64,000 nt of DNA from Chelonoidis abingdonii. Its lineage: Eukaryota > Chordata > Testudines > Testudinidae. The notes below the pieces were generated by a model, which saw nothing but the letters and a program-made list of their open reading frames with translations, was not told where the DNA came from and made no database searches. The translations under genes were made by a program, and so were the position numbers. Shown piece by piece: positions 23,331 to 36,516 of this stretch (position 1 is its first letter; the number at the start of each line of letters is the position of its first letter). The stretch lies in assembly GCF_003597395.2 (NCBI RefSeq), contig NC_133771.1, forward strand, positions 46,775,773-46,839,772. Direction: 5' to 3'.

Positions 23331-24640
23331 TGGCCCTCTGCTGGAGACGAATATTTCTGTAAAAGGCACAAAATATATATACATTTTTTCTTTACACTTC
23401 TACATCTAAGCTAGTAGCTGCTCTACACTTCACTATGGATACCATGTTTAATTGTGATCTATCTTTAGTGATTAGGCCTATACCATCACAAACGGGAAAG
23501 CAGGACCTCACTTTCAACATTCAATTAGGTTTAGTAAAACATGAAATTCACGAGATTTCATAAACGGCACTCAGAGGTTTTGAAAACAAATGGCAATGAA
23601 CTTGAGCCTGGCCATTCTTAAAATTTCAAAGTAACTTTTGAAATGATGGTCTAATATTTTTAAATGGTCAAAAATTAAACTTGGCTTACCATAACCAAAC
23701 CGAGACAAAACAATCTTCCCTGGCAAAATACGTTCAGGAATTTTCTATAAATGTCTATGCCAGAAACTAGACACATTTTTGCACGCATGTTCATACCCAC
23801 AGCAAATAAAAATTAATTTATTAAATGAAGAGAGTTGAAAATATTTATTTTAAAATGTTATTTAAATGTAAATATCTTGATTGAGATTGCTCTTTCAATT
23901 TGATCTTATTCTGCACGTACGAACATTTATCTTAAATTGTCTGTGAAAGTGATATTTCAATTGACTTCATTAGGTCCTGACACTGGTTTTGGTTTGTGTT
24001 TAAAATAATTTGCAATATTTTTATATCTAGAAATGATTATTTGGAACTCTTATATGAGCAAATTAAATAATAAATGCAGCACAAAACATGGAGAGGAAGA
24101 TGTAGAATAAATTGAAAGTGTGATTCCTGTGTTGCATTGGAAACACTGGAGAGTCATGCTGAGGAAAAAAAACATAAGAGCTCACTAGCGTCCTTTGTTT
24201 CTTTCCATGGGGTGTCTAATACTGGCAACGGTATGTTAAGCAGTTTTGTCTGGGGTTGGTTTGCTGTGGGAAAGCCCTGCTGCTTTGAGTGTTAACTGCA
24301 AGGAAAGAAACGAAGTATATAGTAACAGCAGTCTATCTTACCCAGAAGGGTTTGTAATACTCGTATTAATATCCTGAATTATCATTTGAGTCCCAGCTCT
24401 TGAAATTGGTGGGAAGGCAATGCAGAAATGGCATTCTTGACTGTGGTGGGTTGTTACACAGCACTACCCTTTAGAATTGTTTAGTGTCACAGGCAGGGTA
24501 GGATAGGGGCATTCTCTTTAGCTTGTTCTAAAAGAGACAGTAATAAGGAGGGGACATTGTTATCCCAAGCCATAATCAAAGGCTAAAATGTTTAACCTAA
24601 GGTTCCATACTTAGGCATCTACATTATGTAACCTGATTTT
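23331..24640. other. Intronic sequence, nothing recognised
   Basis: AT-rich intron, no feature seen. Confidence 0.5.
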
Positions 24641-25003
24641 CTTCTTTGAGTGCTTGCTCATGTCGATTCCATTCTAGGTGTGCGTGCCACATGTTCTGTT
24701 TGATCCAGGGGATGGACAGTGGCTCCCTATCAGACACATTTCTCATCCCATGGGTGGGGGCTTTAATGTATATTCACACGGTTCTAGTGAAGATCAAGCA
24801 GGACAGGGCGAAGATTATCCTAATAACCCCCATATGGCTTCACCTGCACTGGTTCGGAACTTTATTGAACCTTTCGGTAGCCGCGCTGCCGTACCTGCCC
24901 CTCTGGCCAGATCTGCTGTCCCAGAACCACTAATGTGCGCGCACTCACACCCAGAATGGAATGGACATGATTAACACATCTCAAAGAACAACAGTTACAA
25001 AAA
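24641..25003 (+). mobile_element. Internally deleted DIRS-type element with inverted ends
   Basis: The left end CTTCTTTGAGTGCTTGCTCA ... ccattctaggtgtgcg is repeated in inverse at the right (about 24935-24990, ending ctcaaagaacaacagttac). Between them one frame reads SDTFLIPWVGALMY, then KIKQDRAKIILITPIW and LLNLSVAALPYLPLWPDLLS, the conserved block that follows RNase H in DIRS retrotransposons. Gag, RT and the tyrosine recombinase are absent. Its end sequence matches the element at 30154. Confidence 0.72.
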
Positions 25004-25594
25004 GGTAGGTAACCGTTTTGGGGTTTTTCTCCCAGAGGGAGTTAAGCAATAGTAATTCCCATTAAAACCACTGGCAACTATGTTTTCTTGGCACTGCTGA
25101 AAATCTGACTACTTTTTAGATGTCTGGCTTTAGGTGCCTACATTTGAAAACTTCAGATTTATCATAATTAGCCAATTCCTGAGTATGTTCTTTTTTTCTT
25201 AGCATAATACCCATTTTTTCATTATGAGTATATCCTTTCAACTATGTACAATGAATTTTGCCTGCCGTCATCAAATTACTGATATATAGTAGAGAAGATG
25301 AGCAGGCTCATGAAGAATTTAGAAAACAAGCCCTGGAGAAATAAAGTATATTTGTTAATCAGCAGTAGGGTTCTGATGTGACAGATATGCAATTTCCTGC
25401 AATATCCTTGAAAAACCTTACTGAATTAAGTTTAAGTATCTTTAGAGTCCATTGTATTAAATGCAAAGGTTATGTGTTATTGTAGGCTAGGTTTCATGTA
25501 ACTTTTATAAGGGGAGGTGAATGCAAATTTCCTACCCCCAATTATGCAAAAAAAGTCTAACCTTTTGAAGCTGCTCCCTGAGGTGTGGACCATT

Positions 25595-25800
25595 GTCATA
25601 AGAACATAAGAATGATAGTCCTGGCTCAGACCAATAGTCCATCAAGCTCAGTGTCTAGTCTTCCAACAATGGCCAATTCGTTATCAACATTGAAATTTCA
25701 TCTACCGTTTTGTTGCCCAGTCACCCAGTTTTGAAAGATTCCTTTGTAATTCTTCACATTCTACTTTGTCTGATCACCTGTTCTTGGAACCTGAAGATCA
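25595..25800 (-). mobile_element. CR1 3' end (minus) and adjoining repeat
   Basis: cataagaacataagaatgat and the following ctcagaccaatagtccatca are the complement of a CR1 3' tail of the type at 15440-15498. The following cacccagttttgaaagattc stretch is another common reptile repeat that I cannot name. Confidence 0.6.
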
Positions 25801-27465
25801 AAGGCCCAAGTTGTATAAAGGAAAGACCGAATCATTCATGGTTGTGCTAATTATGAGCTCAGGCTATTATGAACTTGTAACCACAGAAAAAACCCTTGGT
25901 GGAGTTTGAAAGACTGACTCCTTCCAGAGCTGTTCAGGTGTGAGCTTTAGTAAGCTTATTAACAGACGACATGTGGGGGGGCATGTGAGGTCATGTGCCC
26001 TCTCCCTGACTTCTGCCAGTGTTTGCCAGCCCTGCTTGGTCACATGGTGCAGCGAGACCCCTCCTCTCTGCCAGTAGCTGCCAGAACCAGCAAGCTGTGT
26101 GCCGTGGGAAGAGGCAGGAGCAACAGTTGGGAGCTGCAGGGAGGGGCTGCTGCTTTCTGAGAGGGGAGATTGAGGGTACGTCTCCTGGGGGAAAGGGGCA
26201 GAGGGGGATTCAAGCTGTTCAGGGGGCAGCCAAAACTAAATTGTGGGCCTCCCATCAGCAGGTACAGGTCGTCTCTGCTTATTAGCATGTGTGTAGGTTC
26301 TTTTATTTGTATTAATATTTTTCTCTCTGCAGTGCTTTCACCTGACAAATAAATGTGCTTGCTAACAAGGAGCTGTATGGTAACTTGTAACTGCTGACAG
26401 TTACATTGTTCATAGTGCTCAAAAGAGAAAGCAGAGCACAAGTGCTGGCCTGTTTAGTCAATCTGGCCTGCTGGGGAAATCATAATGTGGGCAGGGAACT
26501 GTGGAGCCTGGAAAAACCTGTCAGGAGGGCAGGTGATGGCTGAGGAGCCCAAGGGAAGTGATGGCTGAGGAGCCAGGAGCCTAGAGTTGGGTGCCATTTG
26601 TAGACCACAGATGGGGAAAACAGGTTTAGTTGGCCTGAACTATGATATCTGGTAATGCAAGTCCAGCCCTACATTGGATGTCCCAAAGTCATGAACAAAA
26701 TGACATTGTCGCCAAAGTAGAAGTGTCTTTCAAACACAGCAGTGAGATGGTTTGGTGTGTTATATAGCCTATCTGACATACGGTACGTTCTGCATCATGG
26801 TTTGCATTTAAGAGTTCACGAAACAAAACAACTTTCACTTGCTACTTGTCTGCATGTTTTCATACTTTTCCTTGATGTTCCCCCTTCACCTTCCTCCTCT
26901 GTCTCCAAAGTCCCTCCGCCAGGAAGTTGCATATTTGTTCCGTTCTTGGGGATTTATAAATTTATGATGCTAGACTCATTTTAAGATTGTGGCCTAACAA
27001 ATGGTTTTCCGTGTGTGGGGGGAGGGGGGGCGGGGGTCTGGTAAAGTGTATCTTATTGGTTGGATAGCAGACAATGTCTTTATCTGAAGATACTGGAAGC
27101 AGGAGATGTGAAATTGCCACAGAGCAGCTGACTCACCCCCTGGAAATAGCTGTGATATTTTTGTAACCTCGCTCTTGATCAGTTCTCTAGCATAGTTATT
27201 GACATAGTTCTCTACAGCCTATTCCTGTAAAGGGGAGAGTATGTGACCCTAATAATATAAGAGACTCCCAGGTTAGCAAGAGCTTCCTCTTCCATATGTA
27301 ACTTAGAACTATCTTTCTCTGTTTAACTTTTAAAAACAAAGCTGTTAACTATGTAGAGAGAAGAAATTGTAGGATTAAAGAAGTGTTATTACGAGGTGGA
27401 TAAAATGCACCTAGCTTATCCAGCTTGTCAGCAGAGTTTATCCCTTATCAATAGATGTAACCATA
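25801..27465. other. Intronic sequence with a GC-rich patch
   Basis: 25975-26290 is GC-rich with several open frames on both strands, probably composition-driven. 27013-27035 is a G-run. Nothing else recognised. Confidence 0.45.
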
Positions 27466-27797
27466 CAGCAGAACCCTGATTTTTGAACATCAGTCTTCGA
27501 ATGATCAGTTATATGAACCATTTTTCTGCTGTATAAGTCAGATTCCTGCTGCCAAATATGACTTCAGTCCTTCATCCAATGTTCAAGCAATTGTACAGGT
27601 TTAAAAACTAACAGATTTGATAGCAAGGTATTCAGTTCTCTCAAAGAAAAATCATTTTTATTCTATGCATTTGTTACTGTTCATTATCTATACTATGCAC
27701 TGTACCTACTGTAATTCTCAGGTGTTCATTGTTATGAACTTTTTGATTTTATGGATTGTTCAATTCTCAGTTAATTCATAAAATAGGGGTTTTACTG
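27466..27797. mobile_element. Pogo/Tigger-like MITE with TA target
   Basis: Ends CAGCAGAACCCTGATTTT and (complement) CAGTAAAACCCCTATTTT are imperfect inverted repeats. TA lies immediately outside both ends (27464-27465 and 27798-27799), the TSD of Tc1/mariner-superfamily elements. 332 bp, no coding. Confidence 0.7.
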
Positions 27798-28479
27798 TAT
27801 ATAAATCCAGTCAACTGGATACTGATCTATCTGAACCCATTAGAAAGTATTTGAAAAGGGTTAAACTCAATGATACCCTCTCCACTTTTCATCCACAGAA
27901 AACATTATTGTGGAGTTTTAAAATTAACATTGCCAAATCTTTTATTTTTCTCCATAGGCCTCCAAATTGCTCAAAGCCAGTCTGTGAACCATGATAATCT
28001 AGGTGGGGATTGGTATGAGAATACTTTGAAGGTGTCCATAAATGTTGTTAGAATGGAATGAGTATGTCCATAAATTTTTCTTACTCGTTCATCTGTTAGT
28101 TGGGTGGTGTTTCCCATAAGTAGGTTTTGGAATTTCAAAGGGTCCCTGAATTTTTGGTAATCACAGTAGTGATTTTTTCTTGCCTTGCAAAGAGAAGACT
28201 TTTCATTTATCTCTGGAGGAGAAAGATTGGAGGGGAAAGGAGGTGTTTGTATTTCCTGTGTTCTTACCTCATGGTATGCTCCACAGTTGTTTTGGGTCAG
28301 AGACTGTGTGAGAACCCTAATGTGTAATTTTTGGAAAAGCAGATTTTGGACTATTCAATCAGAGAGTTTGTGAAGATGTTTGTTTTACAAGTTAAGTCTT
28401 ATGGATTTTGTCGCAATGTTAGACAGTATCTCTGTCAGTTTTTCTGGGAACCTTTTGGTGTCTGATTTTTAAATTAGAA

Positions 28480-28782
28480 CAGGGATAGGCAACCTGCGGC
28501 TGAAGGCGGCATGTGAGATGATTTTCAGTGGCACTCACACTGCCTGGGTCCTGGCCACCAGTCCGGGAGGCTCTGTATTTTAATTTAATTTTAAATGAAG
28601 TTCTTAAACATTTTAAAAACCTTATTTACTTTACACAGAACAATAGTTTAGTTATATATTATAGACTTATAGAAAGAGACCTTCTAAAAAACGTTCAAAT
28701 GTATTACTGGCACACGAAACCTTAAATTAGAGTGAATAAATGAAGACTCGGCACACCACTTCTGAAAGGTTGCTGACCGCTG
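28480..28782. mobile_element. hAT-type MITE with 8-bp TSD
   Basis: Ends CAGGGATAGGCAACCTGCGG and aggttgctgaccgctg. Flanks AATTAGAA (28472-28479) and TATTAGAA (28783-28790) match at 7 of 8. 303 bp, non-coding. Confidence 0.85.
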
Positions 28783-30153
28783 TATTAGAACAATGTCCAG
28801 GTTAGTCCCTTTGGACTCTCAGTGGATATACTCAAGGAAGTCCGACTCAAATTAGATTTTCCTGTGTCTGAACATGGTAGGAAATAATATCATGGCTCCT
28901 CTCCTCCAGATATATTCTCTCTTGGTCTGTGGTGAATACCTCTTGGGGTAAGATTAAAAAGAGGGAACCAGCTGACCTAACATTAGTCCTGGATGATCAT
29001 TCAGCCAGGTTTCTTGTCCAGTGATTTGTCTGCAATAAAAATATGAATGGTAAAAGGCATATTAGACAGTGATCTTTAGTTGATCAACCTGACTCTGAGG
29101 TCTAGGTTTCAGTTTGTTTTGGGCTCTGGTGATATAGGCATTCCAGATTCATTATAACTATCCATTGATCTTTCCAGGCTCTGGTTGGCATTTTGTCTGT
29201 TCATTGCTTTCAGATACGACTTGTATTGAGGAGGAATACAAGTGAATTGTCAGACATTTATATATCTATTTTTAATTAAAAAGTTAATTTCTGAAGATGA
29301 TGATGGCTTGGGCCTTCATACTCATGAGGGAAAGCTTCCAATTCATCTCTGCCTGCATAGTTATTTTTTCTGGGTTGAAATAATCTTGACTTTTACTAGA
29401 ATCTGTTCACCAGAATGATGCTTGAAGCATCATTGTGCTTTTGATTTTCTTTAGATTATCTGACCATTTTAATAGAGGCCAGTTCTTTTTTGGATTTATT
29501 GGCCTCCCTAGCTTTTAAGACTTTGTATTTTTATAATAGTTTACTAACTTGATAAAATTAAAAAATTAGCTTCTCCTGTATATATTTGCAATGAGAATAG
29601 CATTACAAGGTAAAGTATGACATTAGATATTTAACTTGTTTTCTTTGGCTTTTAAAGTAAAATCTCATGACCTCAAATACTTTAACATAGAGTCTTAACT
29701 TTGTATTGCCCGATATTAAAAACAGTTTAAGCATAGCATGTTTTGTAAATTGGATGCAGACAGGCTGTCAAAATAATTGTAATTAGTTGATTTTAAATTA
29801 TGGTATGTTGACTTTAGCAAAGATTATCAAGTGATTGCAAGAATATCTAACATTTTTATAAAAGATACTTTTACAAGATGTGTTGTATGCCCAGTACTTT
29901 CATTTGTCTTCAATATTCTAAGCTAGGCATATTAAATAGTGCATTACAGTTTTTATTTTTTAAGATATTTCTTGGACCATCTTCATTATTACCCAAATGG
30001 CAGGCCCGAAATCAGAGCTTACTTTGTGCTTAGGCCTTCAGAGCTCACCGGTAACTCCTGGAATGGGAAGGAACTTCATTCTACTTTCACAGTTAACAGC
30101 TTCCCAGTGACCACCCTAATCTCCAAAACAGGACCATATTTTCAAATTTTTGT
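28783..30153. other. Intronic sequence, nothing recognised
   Basis: AT-rich sequence with no coding frame of note. Confidence 0.5.
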
Positions 30154-30966
30154 ATTCGAGTGCTTGCTCGTGTCCATTCCATGTTAGGTGTCTTTGTACC
30201 ACATGCACCATTGCCAAAGATTTTTCCTTCAGTGGTATCAATCAGTATGGCTCTAGCACCCTCTGGTGTCATGCACTTATGTTCCTTCTTTCCACCCATG
30301 GCTGTAACAACCCCTCCTGCTTTGGCAAGGCTTCCTTCTCCCTCTTGGCAAGGGGCTGGGGCCGGGCATGCCCCAGTCCCTTGGTTTCAAACCTTGTGCC
30401 TCTTGAGGCAAGCCTATGTCCATGAGAGACTCACATGAGAGACTGGTGCCAGATCTCTCTGGACTTTTGACCCCGTACAAAAAGGGACACAGATGAGAGG
30501 TTATCCTAATGGAAGCCACATTCAGACCAGCCTCAGAGCCAAGCTGCTCTCATTCTGCATCAAGCACTTCAGACTCAGTACAAAGTGCTCCTCCGGCACC
30601 ACATGCTTCCCAGCACCATTCCCCATTTCCTGTGACGAGGAAAAAGCACAATAAGCAGCAGACCGACAGAGGGTGCTCACCAACGCAGAAGGAGGACAAA
30701 CATGGGGAAGGCAGTAGTGTGACCCACGCCAGGCCACTCCTCCAGCCCATGGCAGCACCATCAACTCCATTCAGAGCATTGAGTCTATCCACCCTGAGGT
30801 TGCACATCTTCTGAGAGCTCGGAATGCACTGGCAGGTCACCTGAACAGATCCTTTTCCTCTCACAAGGAGTGGTTCCTTCACCCGGAGGTCACCAGGTTC
30901 ATCTTCCAAAGGTGGGGGTCTCCCCAGGTAGACCTGTTTGCAACCAAGCAGAACAGGAAATGTCAT
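30154..30966 (+). mobile_element. DIRS-type retrotransposon, internally deleted
   Basis: The left end TTCGAGTGCTTGCTCGTGTC ... ccattccatgttaggtgt matches the inverted end of the unit at 24641. An ORF1-like region (30509-30814) contains PVTRKKHNKQQTDRG, Ser/Pro-rich. A second frame at about 30795-30965 reads RNALAGHLNRSFSSHKEW, then FIFQRWGSPQVDLFATKQNR; the VDLFAT motif is the RNase H region of DIRS/Ngaro elements. RT and the tyrosine recombinase are missing and the right end is not seen. Confidence 0.75.
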
Positions 30967-31029
30967 CAGATTGGATGTTTTTCTAAAAGATATAGTCTAT
31001 GAATTATTTGGGGAAGTTATATAACGTGT

Positions 31030-31085
31030 TATACAGGAGGTCAGACTAGATGATCACAGTGGTCCCTTCAGGACCCAATAGCTCC
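31030..31085 (+). mobile_element. CR1 3'-terminal fragment
   Basis: acaggaggtcagactagatg followed by atcacagtggtcccttcagg is a CR1 3' tail. Only about 55 bp. Confidence 0.65.
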
Positions 31086-32170
31086 CAAATAAACACCTAA
31101 ATGAATGACCCGGTCATGAAAAGAACTCTGTTCCCATTTAAGCCTGATTTCCAGTAGTACACCTCCCCTATTGAGATTAACAATCCCATTCATGGTCACT
31201 TTTTTTTTAAAAAAACCAACAAAACACACACTTCTCAGTGAGTACCATGTACATGCAGTTTGAAAATCAAGTCATAATAGAGTTAATTGAACATGCGCAA
31301 ATTATGGAGCATTCCTTGAATGTAGGGAGAGTTGGGTTTGGGTTTTTTTGTCTGAATGGATGTAAATGTTTCCAGAGAGATCTACATGGTGATGGTAGCA
31401 GGGGGAATGGCAAATTTCAGGCCACAGGAATATATTTGGGAAAATTGAGCAGCATTAGGTGTGTTGAATGGAATGTCCACACTCAGAACTATATAATTAC
31501 AAGCACAATACTGTAATATTCAGCAGTACATGTACAGAATAAATATTTTGAAACAACACAGTGATATCATTTGAAGTGACAGTTCACAAAATAAAAAAAT
31601 ATGGGAACCATATTATGCTTCTAAATTTTTACATAATTGATGTAATATTGAATAAACAGATATCACTGGGGCAAGTGGGGTTTGTTGTATATGCAGTGTA
31701 CCTCATTCAGTGCACTAAATGCCCCAATAATAAGTATGTGGGTGAAATGAGAGAATCATTACATTCTTGAAGGAACACGCATAGAAAAATGATAAAAGAC
31801 AAAAACATTATATCACCTGTGGGTGAACACTTCTGTTTCACAAAGCAATCGCTCTACAGCTGACTTCTGAGTTCTCATTCTCAAAGGATGAGGACTTCAC
31901 CTTCAAAAGTTGAGCCTGGGAACTTAAATTCATAACTTTGCTAGATACTAAAAATCATGGACTGAATAGAGACATTTGATTTATGACTTATTACAACAAT
32001 TTATAACCCATTTAACCCTTCCCCCCCCCCTCCAGCTTTTTTTTTTTTTTATGATTATTCCTTTCCCCTCTGTGACTGGAGAGGTGTTAATGGGCTAGTT
32101 CACCTTGAATGATCTCTTGAAATGTGTTAACTACTTATGCTAAACAATCTGTTCCACCTCTATTTAGCTG
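31086..32170. other. Intronic sequence with homopolymer runs
   Basis: Contains T/A runs at 31201-31217 and a C-run then T-run at 32021-32050; otherwise nothing recognised. Confidence 0.5.
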
Positions 32171-32179
32171 TGACACTCT

Positions 32180-32450
32180 GGGTACGTCTACGCTGCAATT
32201 AAAAACCCCTGGCTGGGCCATGCCAGCTGACTTGGGCTTGTGGGGCTTGGGCTTGCAGCTGTTTAATTGCAATGTAGATGTTTGCTCTTGGGCTGCAGAG
32301 ACACTGTGAGATGGGAAGCTACCAGAGCTTGAGCTGCACCCAAGCCCAAATGTCTGCACCATAGTGAAACACCTCCTTACCCATAGCCTTGCAAGCCTGT
32401 GTTACCTGGTTTGGGCCAGCCCCGGGTGTCCAACTGCAGTGTAGACATAC
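32180..32450. mobile_element. Short MITE with inverted ends
   Basis: Left GGGTACGTCTACGCTGCAAT and right aactgcagtgtagacatac are imperfect inverted repeats. About 270 bp, non-coding. The TSD is not clear, so the superfamily is left open. Confidence 0.55.
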
Positions 32451-32454
32451 TCTT

Positions 32455-32590
32455 TGAGTACCTTTCCAGGACCTGAAGAGCTCTGTGTAGCTCAAAAGCT
32501 TGTCTTTCTCACCAACAGAAGTGAGTCCAATAAAAGATATTACCTCACCCACCTTGGTTCTCTAATATTCTGGCACCAACATTGCTACAA
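32455..32590 (+). mobile_element. SINE/Penelope-like repeat with hammerhead-like core
   Basis: The segment CCTGAAGAGCTCTGTGTAGC then TCAAAAGCTTGTC fits a CUGANGA core, a short self-complementary helix (GAGCT/AGCTC) and a degraded GAAA box (here AAAA). The distal part (ccaataaaagatattacctc) is a repeat common in turtle DNA. Family name uncertain. Confidence 0.45.
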
Positions 32591-35500
32591 CATTGCATAT
32601 TCCTAAAGAAGCAAGATAGGGATAATGACTTATACAGATCCTTTCAAATTTAAGGATCCCAGAGCACTTTAGAAATGAATTGTTTAATAGCACTCAGCAG
32701 TACTACAAGGCAGTTTCTCAATTTTAGGTCAGGAAGTGAAGGAAATCCCAGAAGTTCTCCTCAAAATACTTCTAGATGTCTCAGACTTTGTCATAGCGTT
32801 CTTGTAGCCTTCTGCATTGTAAAGATTTATTTAAAGAATGTGGGGTAACAGAGAGTCAGTGGCAAACCTTTTTAATGTTGCAATGATTTTGTCAAGTCCT
32901 AAGCAAAAAGAAACTGTTAATATTTTAACTCTGTAAATTCAAAAATTCCTTAAGCAGTACTGCAGTATTTAATATATTTACTCTCTGCTTTGAAAATTCT
33001 GGTGTTCAGTGAGCAGGCGTCCTGGGGAACATTTTTGAGATAGAACCAACAAAATATAGAATATCTCCTTGGAACAGTTGAGGCTAAAAGTGAGTAACCT
33101 CCAAAGCTTTCTAATATTTTACTTGGAGAAGAAGTTTTGTTAACAGCAAGAGACTGGAATTTTTCACTTCACATGCGGTCCATTTTATAGAAGTATTTTT
33201 AGAACATCAAAACACTGACTTCGGATCATCTGTTACTGAGAGTCAGTGCTCGTTCAAACTCTGTGGAACTGGACTATAGTTTCACTATCAAACACAAATA
33301 AAGTACATATATTCTGGTCATGCTCAAAAGTATGTTTTCTTATATAGAAATGGGTATGGTCAGCCACAGCAATCATGGATTTTAAACATTTTGGTTAACA
33401 CTTTTAGGGTGCTATGAAACTATGTACTTTTTTTTGTCCAGTCACATAGATCTTCAAACTGAATCAGTGTGCAAGCCAATGGGCACCTTCATGTTCCTCA
33501 AGAAAATTCTGAAGGTTCAGCTGTTCAGGGAGTGTAGATCTCTTGACATTCCTTCACAGTTGTTTTTTTAATTCCACATTTCTCCAGCCACATCTGCTCA
33601 ACCTATCTTCTGTTATGCACCTGTCAGCTAGAAGTGAGCTTTTTTCCAGTTTTTGTCTAAGCCATTTCTATAGCCTCAGTTCAATGTCTGACTTTAAGCA
33701 AGCCATAGTTCCATTAACCAATAGTCAATGAGATTATGTGTGTAAGTTAGACACATGCATGAGTATCTTGTTGAATTAGACCTTCATCTGCTCATCTTTA
33801 CTGGGTGAAAAATGCAGCTGGTATTCTAGTATCCCCAGGAGGAGTGAGTGTTCTATCCACCTCACTATGTGCCTGCCTGCCTGCCTTAATGGAGTTGAAA
33901 GTAAGTTACCTTTGGAAACTGTTTTCCCATGAATTGTTGAACTACTCTTAAGACATATTTGCAAATAACAAGGTGTTTGTTTGCCTGGGGATACAGTCTT
34001 CTGGAGACCACATAAAACTTTACTGACTTTAATGGGAATTGTTATAGTTTATTGATGGAAGGCTATGGGCCCTCTTAGCAGTTATTGGCAAATACCATTA
34101 ATTAATTCTCATATCTTGAGATGTATTAGCCTTTTTTCCTCCTCCCTGGTGGGCAAAGAATTCTTTCCTAGGCGTATACAAAGAGAGATACAGAATAAAC
34201 TGGGAGAGTATTCGAGGCTTATGAGTTCTTCAATTAGCATGAAGAGATATTTTCTAATGGAAACTTTTGAAAGCCCTCTAGTTTTTTGTTGTTTTTTTTT
34301 AGTTTGTTGGTTGTTTTTTTGTTTTTGTTTTGTTTTGAAGCACAGGTGAGGAGTAAATTTCACAAGAATAAAACTTCAGTTTCCAGTTGCTATACAGCTC
34401 CCAGGTCAGATGTGCGAAGACTTCATTTTTCATGCTTAAAATGCAAAGTGTTTTTAAACAAATATCTTGTCAGTTACATTATGAAAAATTATACATCAAA
34501 TGGCTGTGCTGAGCCAATCAAAACATACAGCTGCATTACTACTGTCCGAAGGATGGGTTGTTTAGTGATCCAGATGGTATAATTAGCAATAATGGAATAG
34601 AAATGAGGAAAGAACAATTCAGGTTGAATCGAAGGGATAATATACTATAAGAGAGATCTGTTAGCCTGTATAGTAATCTCTCAAGTGAAGTTGTGAAAGC
34701 CTCACTGCTTGAGTCCATTTTAAACTGGAGTGGTTAAAGCACTCAAGTATATGCTCTAGGGAACAGTTATCCTTGTCTCTTTTCAGTCTCTGGCTTCTGT
34801 GATGCTCCATGATTCACATTATTATCAAAATATTATTTCTGTAAAATAAATGGGATATTTCCTGATACTCATCACACCGTAGGTATTATCACTTTCCTTC
34901 TATCCTATCTCAACATGATATCTCTTATCTGTTCTCTGTTACTGGCTTGATTTTATAAAAGTGTAGAAATAGGATTAATCAAATATCTCCAGGTTAAATG
35001 TGATGTGGAGCTGGAGAACGTGCATGTTTTTACTGTCCGTTCTTGCTTTTTTCAAAATTCCTTAATAGTAGAATCCCATTTGTGATGCTGCTGCTATATC
35101 AAACCGTGCTCCCTTGGCAGTGGTGGTATAAGCAGCAGTGATGCTACATTGTGCAAAGTGAAAACACAGTCATAGAGAAAATGGGATGAGGAAGGGCCAG
35201 GAACAGAAGTTGCAAAGACATATGCACACACAGAGGGGAGACTGCACCATTAGTATAGCAGCATCATTTTAGTTATGAACAGAATTTGGTTCCTCATATG
35301 AGGAAAGACCTTTGATTGCTCTTAATCAGTCCCTTCTGGCAAACTGAAAAATTGGAGTTGATGGGCTATCAGAATAACCACACTTATGACTTTCAGACAG
35401 TGGGATGGTTGCGGTTATACAATGGAGGGAGAATTAGTATTTAGGGAGGAGAAACAATATAAGCATCTTGAAATCACCAATTGCACTTGTCAGTGCTGTC

Positions 35501-35604
35501 AAGAATAGCATCCTGTCTAATCACACATAATTTGAGTAGATTTCTATGTCACTGATATCGAGGAGTAATGGAACTCAATATGTAATGGGGAAAAAATTGG
35601 TTAC
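32591..35604. other. Intronic sequence, nothing recognised
   Basis: AT-rich; T-rich low-complexity patch at 34280-34338. No repeat identified. Confidence 0.5.
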
Positions 35605-36287
35605 TGTGACAAAGTTCCTCCTCTACCTTGGTGGGTCCTGCGCTTATTGGTGGATTTGTTCACCTCAGTGATCTTCCCTTCTTGTGGAACCCACAGTCTG
35701 GGTCAGCTCCTCCTGTGTCTGATCAGGAGTTGGGAGGTTTGTGGAGGGAACCCGGGCCCGCCCTCTACTCCGGGTTCCAGCCCAGGGCCCTGTGGATCGC
35801 ACCTGTCTAATAAGCTCTGTAACAGCTGCATGACAGCTACAGTACTCTCCTGGGCTACTCCCCATAGGCTCTCAAACACCTTACTTTATCCTCACCACAG
35901 GACCTTCCTCCGGCTGATAACGTTGGCCTCCTCGAATCCTCCACAGTAACAACGCTCTCACTCGTCAAGACTCCTTGCCTTCTTGCCCCGCAGCTCCTCA
36001 CGACACAGCTCCTTCGCCTCTGGCCCTACTGCCTGACTGGATGATGGAGCTCCTTTTTAAACCCAAGTGCCGCTGATTACTCTGTCCTTGAGTGGCGGCA
36101 CGGTGTTCTAAGTGAAAGTAGCTATCGCTACTGCCCTTCTACAAAGGTCTTAATTGGCTCCAGGTGCCTGATTAAACCTGGAGCAACTGCCATTTGGTTA
36201 CCAGGGTACTAGGGATTTGTTTAGCCTGGGGCTAACATACCTGTTTCTCAGTACTTTACTGTAGCCATCTGGTCTTGCCCCATCACA
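35605..36287 (+). mobile_element. ERV solo LTR with perfect 4-bp TSD
   Basis: Begins TGTGACAAAGTTCCTCC and ends GCCCCATCACA, flanked by TTAC at 35601-35604 and 36288-36291. TG...CA ends plus a 4-bp TSD suggest a gammaretrovirus-like (class I) origin. 683 bp, no internal viral genes. Confidence 0.85.
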
Positions 36288-36516
36288 TTACACACAGGGA
36301 GTAAGATTTTGGGCAAATATTAAACTTGTTTGAATTTACCTGTGTTTACTTCTGAGTTGGTTCCAGGATACAAACTTTCAGGAAACAAACTTTGTGTTCT
36401 AACATTTCTTCACAATTTCAACTCACTTTATACAACTATGAGACAGAAAGAAGCTATAGAAGCACATTTTTCACACACCCAGCTCACAGAATTTAAATGG
36501 TGTTCATTACTACTTA

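Noticed and set aside
26019..26441. Overlapping ORFs of 88 and 133 codons
   Set aside because: GC-rich patch open on both strands; no recognisable domain.
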